Shown: positions 53,885-64,000, counted from the first letter of the stretch. The stretch is DNA of 64,000 nt from Plantago ovata (GCA_028274465.1 CM051456.1:86600753-86664752), one strand, 5' to 3'. Notes: generated from the sequence alone by a model not told the origin. Translations and numbers: made by a program.

Positions 53885-53902
53885 TCCGGGAGGCAACCCG
53901 GA
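53885..53902 (+). promoter_or_regulatory. Conserved AGGCAA hairpin (A3)
   Basis: TCCGGG-AGGCAA-CCCGGA, a 6-bp stem with the same loop as family B but exchanged outer pairs. Confidence 0.62.
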
Positions 53903-54103
53903 GTTTTTATCGCTTTCTTTACTGCTTTTTTGTATGCATTCATTTTTGAACTATTTGCTTCTCATATGCGAATTTGTTCATGTCTGTGTCGTATATGCTT
54001 ATGTTTGAGTGAGAATTTTCGAGTGGTTTTTTGAAAAAAAATTGGTTTCGGGATTTAAACCGCATTTTCTGACATCGGAACCCGTCTCCCCGCATTGGGG
54101 AGC

Positions 54104-54168
54104 ACAGGGCGAACCGCCCCACTTGGAGGGCGAACCGCCCCGTGGTGGGGCGAACCGCCCCACGGTTC
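54104..54168. repeat. A3 internal palindrome array (three units)
   Basis: Three GGGCG-AAC-CGCCC units, the same centre as in the A3 LTR. They lie between the hairpin and the candidate intron donor. Confidence 0.9.
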
Positions 54169-54395
54169 CAGATCCTTAAAAACGCGGATTTCAATCCCAA
54201 AACCTTATTTTCATCATTCTTCTTCATCCATACTCCCAAAAAACCCGAAAAGTGCGATTTTGCTTCTAAATCTTCATAACCTCTTCATTTCTTGACCAAA
54301 TTAAGTGTTCTTTAGCTTAATCCAAAGCCTATTACACGATCTATCATCCTATCCGAACAGATTTCATCCTAATTCGTTAGATTTGCTGATCTGAG

Positions 54396-54923
54396 GTATC
54401 ATCCTTAGAACCCTAATTTTCAAATTTAGGGGTTTTCTATTTTGAGCTTCATTTATGCTTATTTGATGCATGGGTATGTTGTTTGTGTGATTAGACGTGT
54501 TATTTACTATCAATTGCATGCTCAATTTTGCTTGGATTGTTGATTTGGGTATTTTGCTGCTAGATGATGTATCTTGTTCTGCAATATGTCTTTATCTTGG
54601 GTTTCTTGCATATGAATATGTTTATTGGTGTAATGTTGGTGGATTTGACATTAGAATGCTTAATTGTTGAGTATGAGGATTTGTGTTGGTAGAATTTTTG
54701 CGCTGCTATGGTATGAATTGAGCCTTGTTATCAAGGATATTGGTTGTCTAGTAAGAGCATGATGTAGTAGTTACGTTGGTATGTTGCATGATGAAGAAGC
54801 TAGGCTAGACATTGCGGTTTGGGGAGTTTGATTGTTGATTTTATCGCTCGTATTTTTCGCTTTTACACTAGTATATATTTGAGTCTGTTTTGAGTCGTAC
54901 GAGGTGCTAATTGCTGTTTGTAG
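54396..54923 (+). other. Candidate intron of A3 (528 bp)
   Basis: Donor CTGAG|GTATC and acceptor TTTGTAG|GTACC around T-rich sequence. Near 54818-54833 it contains GGTTTGGGGAGTTTGAT, a copy of the PPT-LTR junction. Confidence 0.45.
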
Positions 54924-54953
54924 GTACCTTACCAAGGGAAGGGAGCATTCCCG

Positions 54954-55131
54954 TATGATTGCTGTGAAGAATCATGTCAAGGAAGGTGATCTCGCTAGAT
55001 GTGCGTTCGAGCCAAGGGGTTTTGCAACAACGTCGTGGATTATCCGAGAGGAGGAGCTAGAGTACACCTGGAGTAAGGACTCCTATGCCTATTCATGCAC
55101 CACCGAAGGGACAGAAACCGTTATTACATAA
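54954..55131 (+). pseudogene. Family-A downstream ORF, A3 copy cut by a stop
   Basis: From MIAVKNHVKEGDLARCAFEP through EEELEYTWSKDSYAYSC to a TAA at 55129-55131, where A1 and A2 read Thr-Ser-Ala-Ile. The rest of the protein is still recognisable in the same frame to TGA near 55311-55313 (GHSRSDGFDLE, RFQSASLVPKHNDMG). Unknown family; about 115-120 residues when whole. Confidence 0.45.
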
Positions 55132-55489
55132 TCACTCCATCACGAGGAATGCAGAGTTCGAGTGAACTGGAAGGCACCGGGACATTCTCGCAGCGACGGA
55201 TTTGATCTTGAGTTCGCAGTTGCTAGAAGGTTCCAAAGCGCTAGCTTGGTTCCAAAACATAATGACATGGGTACACAGTCCATCGTTGGGGCGCCCTTTG
55301 CCAACCTCTGAAGTGAACATCATATTGACATCGGGCGGAGCAACAGTGGAGAATGTGGTCGAAATTGGAGAAAAAGGTTGAAGACTTCTGAGTAACCGAG
55401 CAGCCAACTGAAACCTTCTCGTGGGGTAAAACGATGGAGAGGGAGGTCCTGATACCACTGCCCTTTCCCCTTCAACAGTTCACATCCCA

Positions 55490-55699
55490 TTGGAGGGCTA
55501 CAGGATGGAGGATTCCATAACATCGGCGTCTGGTCTTGAGAATTCTACCTGCCACTGCAACTCTACTGGTGATGATGATGGTGACAGTAGTAACAATGAA
55601 GGCCATGCGGGCAATGATGATTCTGATAGAGGAGTTGTTCCTGTTAGGCCTAAAAATGGAACTACCGCACCTACCAGAAGACCTGATGATAAATTATGA
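55490..55699 (+). CDS. Family-A small acidic ORF (69 aa), A3 copy
   Basis: MEGYRMEDSITSASGLENST, Asp/Asn/Ser-rich centre, VVPVRPKNGTTAPTRRPDD. Same length in all three family-A elements. No known domain. Confidence 0.37.
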   Translation: MEGYRMEDSITSASGLENSTCHCNSTGDDDGDSSNNEGHAGNDDSDRGVVPVRPKNGTTAPTRRPDDKL

Positions 55700-57145
55700 A
55701 GCTCACAGAGGAGGCCCAATAAATCACAAGCAGCATACTCAGCCGACCGTGGCCAAACCATGGGGTAACATCTAGTATCACATCTTATTTTCTCCTTTTC
55801 TTACTGCTAGGGACTAGCGTTAATTTCATGAGGGAGATGGGATTTAAGTGATCTGATGTTGTTAGTTTGGAGCTTGGCATTGGTAGGATGAGTATAGTAC
55901 CTCGCATGCTTTATCCGTCTGCATTTGCATTTGCACGTTTACTGCTTTCTTAGTTTTATAGGTTGCATTCACTACATTCATCCTAGGATAGTCTTGCATG
56001 TTTTATATGGAGTTTATATGGAGTCTCGACATCACTTAGTGGTCTTTTCTCTACTGCGGTTCACGAAGGCCTTTATAATAGGATGATGCATGGTAGGGTC
56101 TTATGGTTGTTTTCCCGAGTAATTATGTACCTAAGAGGCAACAAGTCTTTATCATGCTTTGAGATTGCTAAATTCCTAGGAAGGAGGTAGTGTGAGGTTT
56201 TGTGATCCTTTTTTTATAACCTATTCTTTCGAATAGGTTTGGGGAGGGGGTTACACCATCATAGACATGTTTATGTTTTCCATTTTCGTATCGTGAGTTT
56301 ATTTTTCTTTTCCGTGAAATTTGTACTCCAACCTATTCTTTCGAATAGGTTTGGGGAAGTCGTGTGAGTCGTTTTGTTTCTCTTTTTGTTATGCTACTGC
56401 TGGCTAGAAAAAATCGAAAAAAAAAAGAAAGAAAAATTCCAGAAAAAAAAGAGAAAAAGAAAAAAAAGAATCTGGAAAGAAAAAAAAAGAAAAAAAAAGA
56501 AGACCCTAAAAAAGCAAAGAAGGGTCCAAAAAATAAAGCCAAATAGCAGTTTAGCAAAGTTTGAGTCTTTTCCATTTTTTCGTATTGTTCGTAATTGTGT
56601 TTTTCTATTTTTTATCTTTTTTGTCTTAAGTGTCATCTGTTCTAGACCACCCTCGTCCTGCCATTCAGGAAGTGGTGAATAGCTTAAGACTTTACTTGAG
56701 AGATAGGTGGAATAGGGGAGAGTTAGCTTTTATAGGGAACCCTCCTTCGTTTGATGAGAGCCAGTACTGGTTCGACCTCTTTTGAGGAAAAGTTTTAACA
56801 TGGTGGAACAGCAGTAAGTCCTCAGTTTCATAGGCACGGGGCAACCATTCGTATCTTAGCATGCATCATTACGTCGTCACTGACTAGGTCCAGGTAGAGA
56901 ATGTTAGGAGAGACTATCTTGTCTTGACATAAGTGCTTATGTGGTTGTGTATAAGTCAATCGAGGTATTCTTCAACCTATATTCATGCTTTGATTTATAT
57001 GGTTTTTGTTCATATGTTATTTGGTAGATTCAGTAACTTAGTACATTTTATTTGGCATGAAACTCCATTTTGAGTCTTGCATGTTTTTTGTATTAGAATC
57101 TAGCTTAGTTGCTTGAGGACAAGCAAAGGCTCGGTTTGGGGAGTT
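55700..57145 (+). other. A3 3' untranslated region
   Basis: No gene. CCTATTC-TTTC-GAATAGG hairpins followed by TTTGGGGAG (56219-56250, 56330-56357), polypurine tract (56405-56530), conserved 3' block shared with R1 and family B, TTGCTTG-AGGA-CAAGCAA hairpin and PPT (57109-57143). Confidence 0.8.
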
Positions 57146-58407
57146 TGATGAATGTGTATTTTACACTTTCATTCGAGTCTTTTTCACCTATTTTAGCTAT
57201 CCTCTATGTTAATTTAGCTATATTTTAGTACATTTTATTAGAATAGTGTCACGTTTCCCTTTAGATTTTATTTTACAGGTTTTGGTTGAAATTCGGAGAT
57301 TTCGGGGCAATTATATTGAAGTCTACAAGGAATTGGTGTTCCAGAAGCCTATTTGGAGTATCTGAAGGTTTCCGGATAGGATTTGGAGTCTAGGGGCCGA
57401 ATCTGGAGGTTAGAAGGCTACTAGAAGTCATAAATCGAGTCCGAAAAGGTGAAGAAATCCAAATCCGCGTCGAAAAACGCGGAAATTCCGCGAAATATTG
57501 GGGGGCGAACCGCCGGAGTCACGGGGCGAACCGCCCCAGAGATATTTCGGGCCTATATATAGTGCTCAGTTTTCTCTCCGAAAATCATATCTTTCCAAGC
57601 CTACTTTCTCACCTCTCTCTATAGTTTTAGGTAGGAACTTCCCGGGCCTGTCCTGGGAGTTCGATAGCTTAGGGGATACTTATTCATAGCAGATTGGAGC
57701 GCGTAGGATCGCAATCATCCGGAGATTGACAACCTTCGGTAACTTTGTATCTTACAGTTTTTATCTACTTATTTTATATTTTTTCAATATGTTTTCTTCT
57801 ATGATTTCTATTGATTGCATGCCTATTATGAGTAGCTAAATTTATCGTTGGTGGTAGTATGTGAATTCTTAGCGAGGGAAGATAATCATGCTAATGGCTA
57901 TATCGCGCATTATACTCCGTGTCATTGCTTTATTTCGTTGATCAGTTGAAACCAAAATTCTCGTATGTTGTATTCATCATTATGCACACTTGGAGACTTG
58001 TCGACCAATCAGACCAATTATCTTCGTAGTGTTGAATAATTACAGAACACAATAGGACGTTAGTTGTTGACAAGTCAGACCCATATTATCTTCGTAGTGC
58101 TTAATACTTGCAATAGGACACAAGATTGATTCAAAGATCTCTATGCAAGGCCGAGGAATTTATGCATGATTATCGACCCATTATGTTAAGAAGGACCATA
58201 CTATCACCAATCTCCATTATCTGCTTGAAAACCCCCTATTGCTTTCTATCTGTTGTTTTATATTCTTAATTAGATTTGATAAAGCTAGTATAGTCCTGAG
58301 AGAACGACACTCGAGTCATTCTACTACTACACTACGGTTTTCGTTGTAGTTGTGGATTGCCTTTGGCTAATTACAAATTTATTTGACTGAATCTGACACG
58401 TTCGTCA
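57146..58407 (+). repeat. A3 3' LTR (1,262 bp)
   Basis: Two palindromes (57500-57538) as in the 5' LTR; same order of TATA box and hairpins. Confidence 0.93.
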
Positions 58408-58758
58408 ATGACATGCTAAACCGCCTTGCGGGGCGGAAGTTCTATTGTTTTCTTGATGGTTTATCAGGTTTCTACCAGATTCCAATTGCACCGGAGGATC
58501 AGGAGAAGACGACATTCACTTGCCCATTCGGAACATTTGCCTATAGGAGGATGCCATTTGGACTATGCAATGCTCCCGCCACTTTTCAAAGGTGCATGCT
58601 TTCTGTTTTCTCTGACATGGTAACTAAATTTGTTGAAGTTTTCATGGATGATTTTTCCCTTTTTGGTGATTAATTTGATGAGTGCTTGCAAAGATTAGAT
58701 CTAGTTTTGAAAAGGTGCATTGAATGCAACTTGACCTTAAGCTGAAAAGAGTCATTAT
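58408..58758 (+). pseudogene. pol: R1 reverse transcriptase, middle part after A3
   Basis: After ATGAC the frame rejoins that before A3: MLNRLAGRKFYCFLDGLSGF, PFGTFAYRRMPFGLCNAPAT and the catalytic FMDD in VEVFMDDFSLFGD. TAA at 58671-58673 follows FGD, a TGA lies in AAGCTGAAAAG (58743-58745), and a shift occurs before the next frame begins at about 58759. Confidence 0.87.
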
Positions 58759-59883
58759 GTGGTTAGAGAAGGCATTGTTCTAGGACATGTAGTTTCTGAA
58801 AGAGGTATTGAGGTAGACAAGGCTAAGCTAGAAATCAATGAAAAACTTCCCCCGCCTACTTGCGTGAAAGAATTGCAATCTTTTCTTGGCCATGTAGGTT
58901 TTCATAGGAGGTTTATTAAAGATTTTTCGAAAATTGCTAAACCTTTAAGTAGCTTGCTTGCTAAAGATGTGGTTTTCCATTTCTCTAATGAATGCCTAGT
59001 TGCTTTTAATACCCTTAAGGAAAAGCTTGTTTCTGCCCCCATTGTTGTGCCGCCTGACTGGAATCTTCCTTTCGAAATTATGTGTGATGCTTCGAATTTT
59101 GCTATGGGTGCTGTTTTATGCCAAAAAGTTGATAAGCAGTATCGTGTGATTTATTATGTTAGTAAGACTCTAGACTCCGCGCAGGTTAATTATACAACAA
59201 CTGAAAAGGAATTTTTAGTTGTTGTCTTTGCTTTACAAAAGTTTAGGTCTTATTTAATTGGACATCCTGTGAATGTCCATACTGATCATGCTGCTTTGAG
59301 ACATTTGATAGCTAAGCAGGATTCTAAGCCTAGATTAATCCGTTGGGTCCTTTTGCTGCAAGACTTTGATTTGACCATAGTAGATAGAGCTGGTAGGGAG
59401 AATTTAGTAGCAGATCATTTATCTAGAATACCTAATATCCCTGTTGATCCGATACCCATTAATGAAGACCTCCCTGATGAGCATCTAATGAAGGCTAATG
59501 AGGAGCCATGGTATGCGGATATTGTAAACTATTTGGCTATGAATATTTGCCCCACTAACTTTTCAGCTTCAGACAAGAGAGCTCTTGCCAAGCAATGCAG
59601 GACTTACATATGGGATGATCCACATCTATTCAAGGAAGGAGCTGATGGGATTCTAAGGAGATGCGTGCCACAAGAAGAGCAACAAAGTGTACTGAGCCAT
59701 TGCCATGAGCTTAACTGTGGGGGGCACTATAGTGGATTGAAGACAGCGCGCAAGGTACTGCAGGCAGGATTTTTCTGGCCAACAATATACAAAGATGCTC
59801 GAAGTTTTGTGAAGAATTGTGACCCATGTCAACGAGGTGGTGGTATTGGCAAGAAGATGAAATGCCCCTTCAAGGGAATCTAG
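58759..59883 (+). pseudogene. pol: R1 reverse transcriptase end, RNase H and integrase zinc finger
   Basis: One open frame of 374 codons. It has [20 protein letters not shown] (reverse transcriptase thumb), [20 protein letters not shown], then RNase H with [37 protein letters not shown] and LVADHLSRI, and the integrase HHCC finger ([29 protein letters not shown]). It ends at TAG 59881-59883 because of a frameshift; the integrase core is in the next frame from about 59870. Confidence 0.9.
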
Positions 59884-60809
59884 TGGTAGAACCTTTCGAT
59901 GTATGGGGCATTGATTTTATGGGACCATTTCCAAACAGTGGAGGCTATGAATACATTCTTGTTGCAGTAGACTATGTGACTAAATGGGTAGAGGCAATTC
60001 CTACAAAAACGAATGACGGTGCAGTAGTTATGAAGTTCTTGAAGGAAGTAATATTCTCGAGATTTGGGTTCCCTAGGACAATCATCAGCGATGGAGGGTC
60101 CCACTTCGTCAATAGAACGTTTGCTTCCCTTCTTAAGAGATACAGTGTCCACCATAGTGTCGCTACACCTTATCACCCGCAAACATCGGGGCAAGTCGAA
60201 GTCAGCAACCGTCAAATCAAGAAGATCCTGGAGCGAGTAGTGAAGCCTAGTAGAAAGGATTGGGCAGGAAAATTGAATGATGCACTTTGGGCATACAGGA
60301 CTAGCTACAAGACGGTGATCGGGACCACTCCGTACAGACTTGTGTATGGAAAAGCATGTCATCTTCCCGTAGAACTAGAACACAAGGCATATTGGGCCAT
60401 TAAAACACTCAATATTGATATGGGAAAGGCTGGCGAGGAACGATTGTTGCAACTAGATGAGCTTGATGAATTACGACTAGGTGCTTATGAAAATGCCAAG
60501 ATCTACAAGGAACGTACTAAGAAGTATCATGATCGTGGTATAGTACGTAAGGAATTGATTCCTGGACAGAAAGCTTTGGTGTTTAATTCTCGCCTTCGAC
60601 TATTTCCTGGAAAGCTCCGTACTCGTTGGGATGGACCGTACGAAATTCTCGAAGTTGCTCCCCATGGAGCTGTTAAACTCTTCGATCCAAAGACGGGAAA
60701 TACCTTCAAGGTGAATGGCCAACGAGTGAAGCCGTACTTCGAGATATCTAGTGATCAAAGGGAGGTTGATCACCTTGAGCTTACCCTTACCGCCTCCACT
60801 GATGGTTAG
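59870..60809 (+). pseudogene. pol: R1 integrase core and C-terminus
   Basis: [20 protein letters not shown] (first Asp), [20 protein letters not shown] (second Asp), [20 protein letters not shown] (Glu), [20 protein letters not shown] and the [21 protein letters not shown]-terminal module, ending at TAG 60807-60809. All three catalytic residues are present. The frame is open but separated from the zinc finger by a shift near 59865-59880. Confidence 0.9.
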
Positions 60810-62320
60810 TGTGTTTTGTTTGTTTTCTCACGAGTTTGATTAAGTATTATAGGTAACTTATACAAGCATAAGCTCTCACCTTGGATCCACTTTCGGCGTT
60901 CGGGACGAGCGACGACGTTCAGGTTTGGGGAGGAGGTTATCGCTGGTTATCTCTATACTTATCTTGCTTATGAAAAACTCGTGATTTTTTTTGCATTTGC
61001 ACGTTTACTGCTTTCCTAGGATAGTCTTGCATGTTTTATATGGAGTTTATTGCCGAATTTTTTGAACTTTTTTATTGGGTAGATCAACTAGCTATGCCTT
61101 TAATCGTATGCTTCATCTCTATGAATTTGTTTGAGGTTTTTCTCGCTTGGCTTGTCGCATTTATGTATTGCACTTAGTTAAGCATGGTAGTCTCGACATC
61201 ACTTAGTGGTGTTTTCTCTACTGCGGTTCACGAAGGCCTTTATAATAGGATGATGCATGTTAGGGTCTTATGGTTGTTTTCCCGAGTAATTATGTACCTA
61301 AGAGGCAAAAAGTCTTCACCATGCTTTGAGATTGCTAAATGCCTAGGAAGGAGGTAGTGTGAGGTTGTGTGATCCTTTGTTTATAACCTATTCTTCCAAA
61401 TAGGTTTGGGGAGGGGGTTACACCATCATAGACTTGTTTCTGTTTTTCATTTTTCGTATCGTGAGTTTATTTTTCCTTTTTCGTGAATTTTGTACTCCAA
61501 CCTATTCTTTCGAATAGGTTTGGGGAAGTCGTATGAGTCATTTTGTTTCTCTTTTTGTTATGCTACTGCTGGCTAGAAAAATCGAAAAAAAAAGAAAGAA
61601 AAATTCCAGAAAAAAAAAGAGAAAAAGAAAAAGAAAAAAAAGAATCTGGAAAGAAAAAAAAAAAAATAAAAACAAGAAGACCCTAAAAAAGCAAAGAAGG
61701 GTCCAAAAAAGAAAGCCAAATAGCAGTTTAGTAAAGTTTGAGTCTTTTCCTTTTTCGTATTGTTCGTAATTGTGTTTTTCTATTTTTTATCTTTTTTGTC
61801 TTGAGTGTCATCTGTTCTAGACCACCCTCGTCCTGCCATTCAGGAAGTGGTGAATAGCTTAAGACTTTACTTGAGAGATGGGTAGAATAGGGGAGTGTTA
61901 TCTTTTATAGGGAACCCTCCTTCGTTTGATGAGAGCCAGTATTGGTTCGACCTCTTTTGAGGAAAAGTCTTAACATGGTGGAACAGCAGTAAGTCCTCAG
62001 TTTCATAGGCACGGGACAACCATTCGTATCTTAGCATGCTTCATTACGTCGACACTGACTAGGTCCAGGTAGAGAATGTTACGAGAGACTATCTTGTCTT
62101 GACATAAGTGCTTATGTGGATGTGTATAAGTCAATCGAGGTATTCTTCAACCTATATTCATGCTTTGATTTATATGGTTTTTGTTCATATGTTATTTGGT
62201 AGATTTAGTAGATTAGTTTATTTTATTTGGCATGAAACTCCATTTTGAGTCTTGCATGTTTTTTGTATTAGAGTCTAGCTTAGTTGCTTGAGGACAAGCA
62301 AAGGTTCGGTTTGGGGAGTT
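60810..62320 (+). other. R1 3' untranslated region
   Basis: No gene and no env-like ORF. TTTGGGGAGG follows an imperfect hairpin (60897-60938). From about 60993 the sequence is that of A3 55925 onward: hairpin-TTTGGGGAG modules (61385-61418, 61498-61530), polypurine tract (61578-61715), TTGCTTG-AGGA-CAAGCAA hairpin and PPT (62284-62318). Confidence 0.82.
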
Positions 62321-63562
62321 TGATGAATGTGTATTTTACACTTTCATTCGAGTCTTTTTCACCTATTTTAGCTATCCTCTATCTTAATTTTAGCTATATT
62401 TTAGTACATTTTATTAGAATAGTGTCACGTTTCCCTTTAGATTTTATTTTACAGGTTTGGTTGAAATTCGGAGATTTCTGGGCAATTATATTGAAGTTGA
62501 CAAGGAATTGGTGTTCCAGAAGCCTATTTGGAGTATCTGAAGGTTTCCGGATAAGATTTGAAGTCTAGGGGCCGAATTTGGAGGTTAGAAGGCTACTAGA
62601 AGTCATAAACCGAGTCCGAAAAGGTGAAGAAATCCAAAACCGCGTCGAAAACGCGGAAATTCCGCGAAATTACTGGGGGGCGAACCGCCCCGGAGTTTTT
62701 TTGGGCCTATATATAGTGCTAAGTTTTCTCTCCGAAAATCATATCTTTCCAAGCCTACTTTCTCACCTCTCTCTATAGTTTTAGGTAGGAACTTCCCGGG
62801 GCCTGTCCTGGGAGTTCCATAGCTTAGGGGATACTTTTTCATAGCAGATTGGAGCTCGTAGGACCACAATCATCCGGAGATTGACAACCTTCGGTAACTT
62901 TGTATCTTACAGTTTTATTCTACTTATTTTATATTCTTTCAATATGTTTTCTTCTATGATTTCTATTGATTGCATGCCTATTATGAGTAGCTAAACTTAT
63001 CATTGGTGGTAGTATGTGAATTCTTAGCGAGGGAAGATAATCATGCTAATGGCTATATCGCGCATTATACTCCGTGTCATTGCTTTATTTCGTTGATCAG
63101 TTGTAACCAAAATTCTCGTATGTTTTATTGATTATTATGCACAATTGGACACTAGTCGACCATCAGACCAATTATCTTCGTAGTGTTGAATAATTACGGA
63201 ACACATTAGAGCAATCGTGATTGACTAGTCAGACCATATTATCTTCGTAGTGCTTAATTCTTGCAACAGGACACTAGATTGATTCAAAGATCTCTATGCA
63301 AGACCGAGGAATTTATGCATGATTATCGACCCATTATGTTAAGAAGGACCATACTATCACCAATCTCCATTATCTGCTAGAAAACCCCCTATTGCTATCT
63401 ATTTGCTGTTTTTATATTCTTAATTAGATTTGATAAAGCTAGTATAGTCCTGAGAGAACGACACTCGAGTCATTCTACTGCTACACTACGGTTTTCGTTG
63501 TAGTTGTGGATTGCCTTTGGCTTAATTACAAATTTATTTGATTGAATCTGACACGTTCATCA
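62321..63562 (+). repeat. R1 3' LTR (1,242 bp)
   Basis: Matches the 5' LTR; one palindrome only (62677-62693). Ends GACACGTTCATCA, followed by GGCCT. Confidence 0.93.
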
Positions 63563-63567
63563 GGCCT

Positions 63568-64000
63568 TCTCGAACGTGATTTCAGGGACATGGTCTAATC
63601 ATGAGGGTAGTATTTTATCATGGTGTCGGATCCTCAATTTTTATGGATTCCTTTTTTGTTACCGGGGTCGACCAAAAATCCATAATGCCTCAAAACTTGG
63701 AGGTCCTAGGGAAAACCTTTTTTCTAAGCTCGGGCTTGCGGACGACCGAGGACAGGGTCGTTCACCTTGATCCAGGCTGCGTTCCGAAGAGCAGCCTTCT
63801 CAAATGGATGGAGGACTCCATGCCTTAGACATTCAGGCACCCAGGAAGGAAGGAATGAGGGCTTGCTCGGATAAGGGACCTTAGGATAGGTCACGAGCTC
63901 CCCGAACTCACATGCTTGGTGCATCTCATCAGTTACTTCTTCGTCGGGATACCGAGAAAGATCAGCTCTTCGGCCGGCATTCATGTCCTCTCGAGCATCA
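63568..64000 (-). CDS. T1 antisense ORF, partial
   Basis: On the minus strand a frame open from the right edge of the window runs to a stop at 63724-63726. From its first visible Met (63984) it reads [20 protein letters not shown], then [20 protein letters not shown] and [20 protein letters not shown]. An antisense ORF downstream of pol is known in Tat-lineage elements, and position and orientation fit; the family itself I cannot confirm. It could continue to the right. Bases 63568-63723 hold nothing I recognise. Confidence 0.4.

Larger units (their letters stand above)
50281..58407 (+). mobile_element. A3: family-A element with intact gag-protease, inside R1 reverse transcriptase
   Basis: 5' LTR 50281-51545, primer site, gag-protease 51709-53841, hairpin, palindromes, candidate intron, small ORFs, 3' region, 3' LTR 57146-58407. 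Perfect ATGAC duplication (50276-50280 and 58408-58412). No pol. The two LTRs differ at roughly 20 positions that I could see, so it is not brand new. Confidence 0.94.
46035..63562 (+). mobile_element. R1: Athila element with gag-pol, containing A3
   Basis: 5' LTR 46035-47295, primer site, gag, protease-reverse transcriptase, A3 insertion, rest of reverse transcriptase, RNase H, integrase, 3' region and 3' LTR 62321-63562, flanked by perfect GGCCT (46030-46034 and 63563-63567). It is the only copy here with pol. Its LTRs, primer site and 3' end are those of family A, so it is the likely autonomous relative. There is no env-like ORF between integrase and 3' LTR. Confidence 0.94.
25890..64000 (+). 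mobile_element. T1: Tat-lineage Ty3/gypsy element, interrupted by B3 and R1
   Basis: T1 parts are about 25890-26155, 41067-46034 and 63568-64000. Gag end, protease, reverse transcriptase, RNase H, a second RNase H-like domain and integrase follow in order, all with stops or shifts. A second, archaeal-type RNase H between RNase H and integrase, and an antisense ORF downstream of pol, are known marks of the Tat lineage. Neither LTR is in the window; the left end was lost where it meets B2. Confidence 0.8.

Overview
This window is plant nuclear DNA made almost entirely of nested LTR retrotransposons; I see no cellular gene, no RNA gene and no bacterial feature. It is probably from a flowering plant with a repeat-rich, heterochromatic chromosome region; the species cannot be read from it. 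Most copies are Athila-like Ty3/gypsy elements: long LTRs starting TGATGAA, a primer-binding site complementary to the 3' end of tRNA-Asp, and gag-protease reading frames. I use these names: A1, A2, A3 (family A), B1, B2, B3 (family B), R1 (an Athila element with full pol), T1 (Tat-lineage gypsy), C1 (Ty1/copia-like) and H1 (hAT-like end).

Layout. C1 (1-20986, right part only, plus strand) is interrupted by A1 (540-8740, minus; duplication ATAAG) and B1 (9040-18630, plus; duplication TATAC). C1 appears to lie inside H1 (20992-21263), which lies inside the protease region of a decayed family-B copy, B2 (21264 to about 25890). B2 ends inside its 3' LTR, and T1 begins there. T1 (about 25890-64000, plus) is interrupted by B3 (26156-41061, plus; TGCGT/TGTGT) and R1 (46035-63562, plus; GGCCT). 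B3 contains A2 (30514-38753, minus; GTGTG), and R1 contains A3 (50281-58407, plus; ATGAC). Removing each insert rejoins the reading frame of its host in three places: the C1 3' ORF (twice), the T1 gag zinc knuckle and the R1 reverse transcriptase.

How the parts relate. R1 encodes gag, protease, reverse transcriptase, RNase H and integrase, all now broken by stops and shifts. Families A and B have gag-protease but no reverse transcriptase or integrase, so they would have needed enzymes in trans. Family A shares LTRs, primer site and 3' end with R1, making R1-like elements the natural partner. B1 has an additional 440-residue ORF of the plant putative-transposon-protein type downstream of a candidate intron; family A has two short unknown ORFs in the corresponding place. 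Only A3 has an unbroken gag-protease frame (710 codons).

The most unusual structure is non-coding. Both families carry arrays of short palindromes with the common core GCG-NNN-CGC but different arms (GGGGCG/CGCCCC in A and R1, AAGCG/CGCTT in B). They occur in every LTR and again at fixed places after gag-protease. Their copy number differs between the two LTRs of four elements, and the 3' LTR is the shorter each time. Further conserved hairpins, several with compensatory base changes, lie after the gag-protease stop, in the LTR leader and in front of serial TTTGGGGAG (polypurine-tract-like) motifs.
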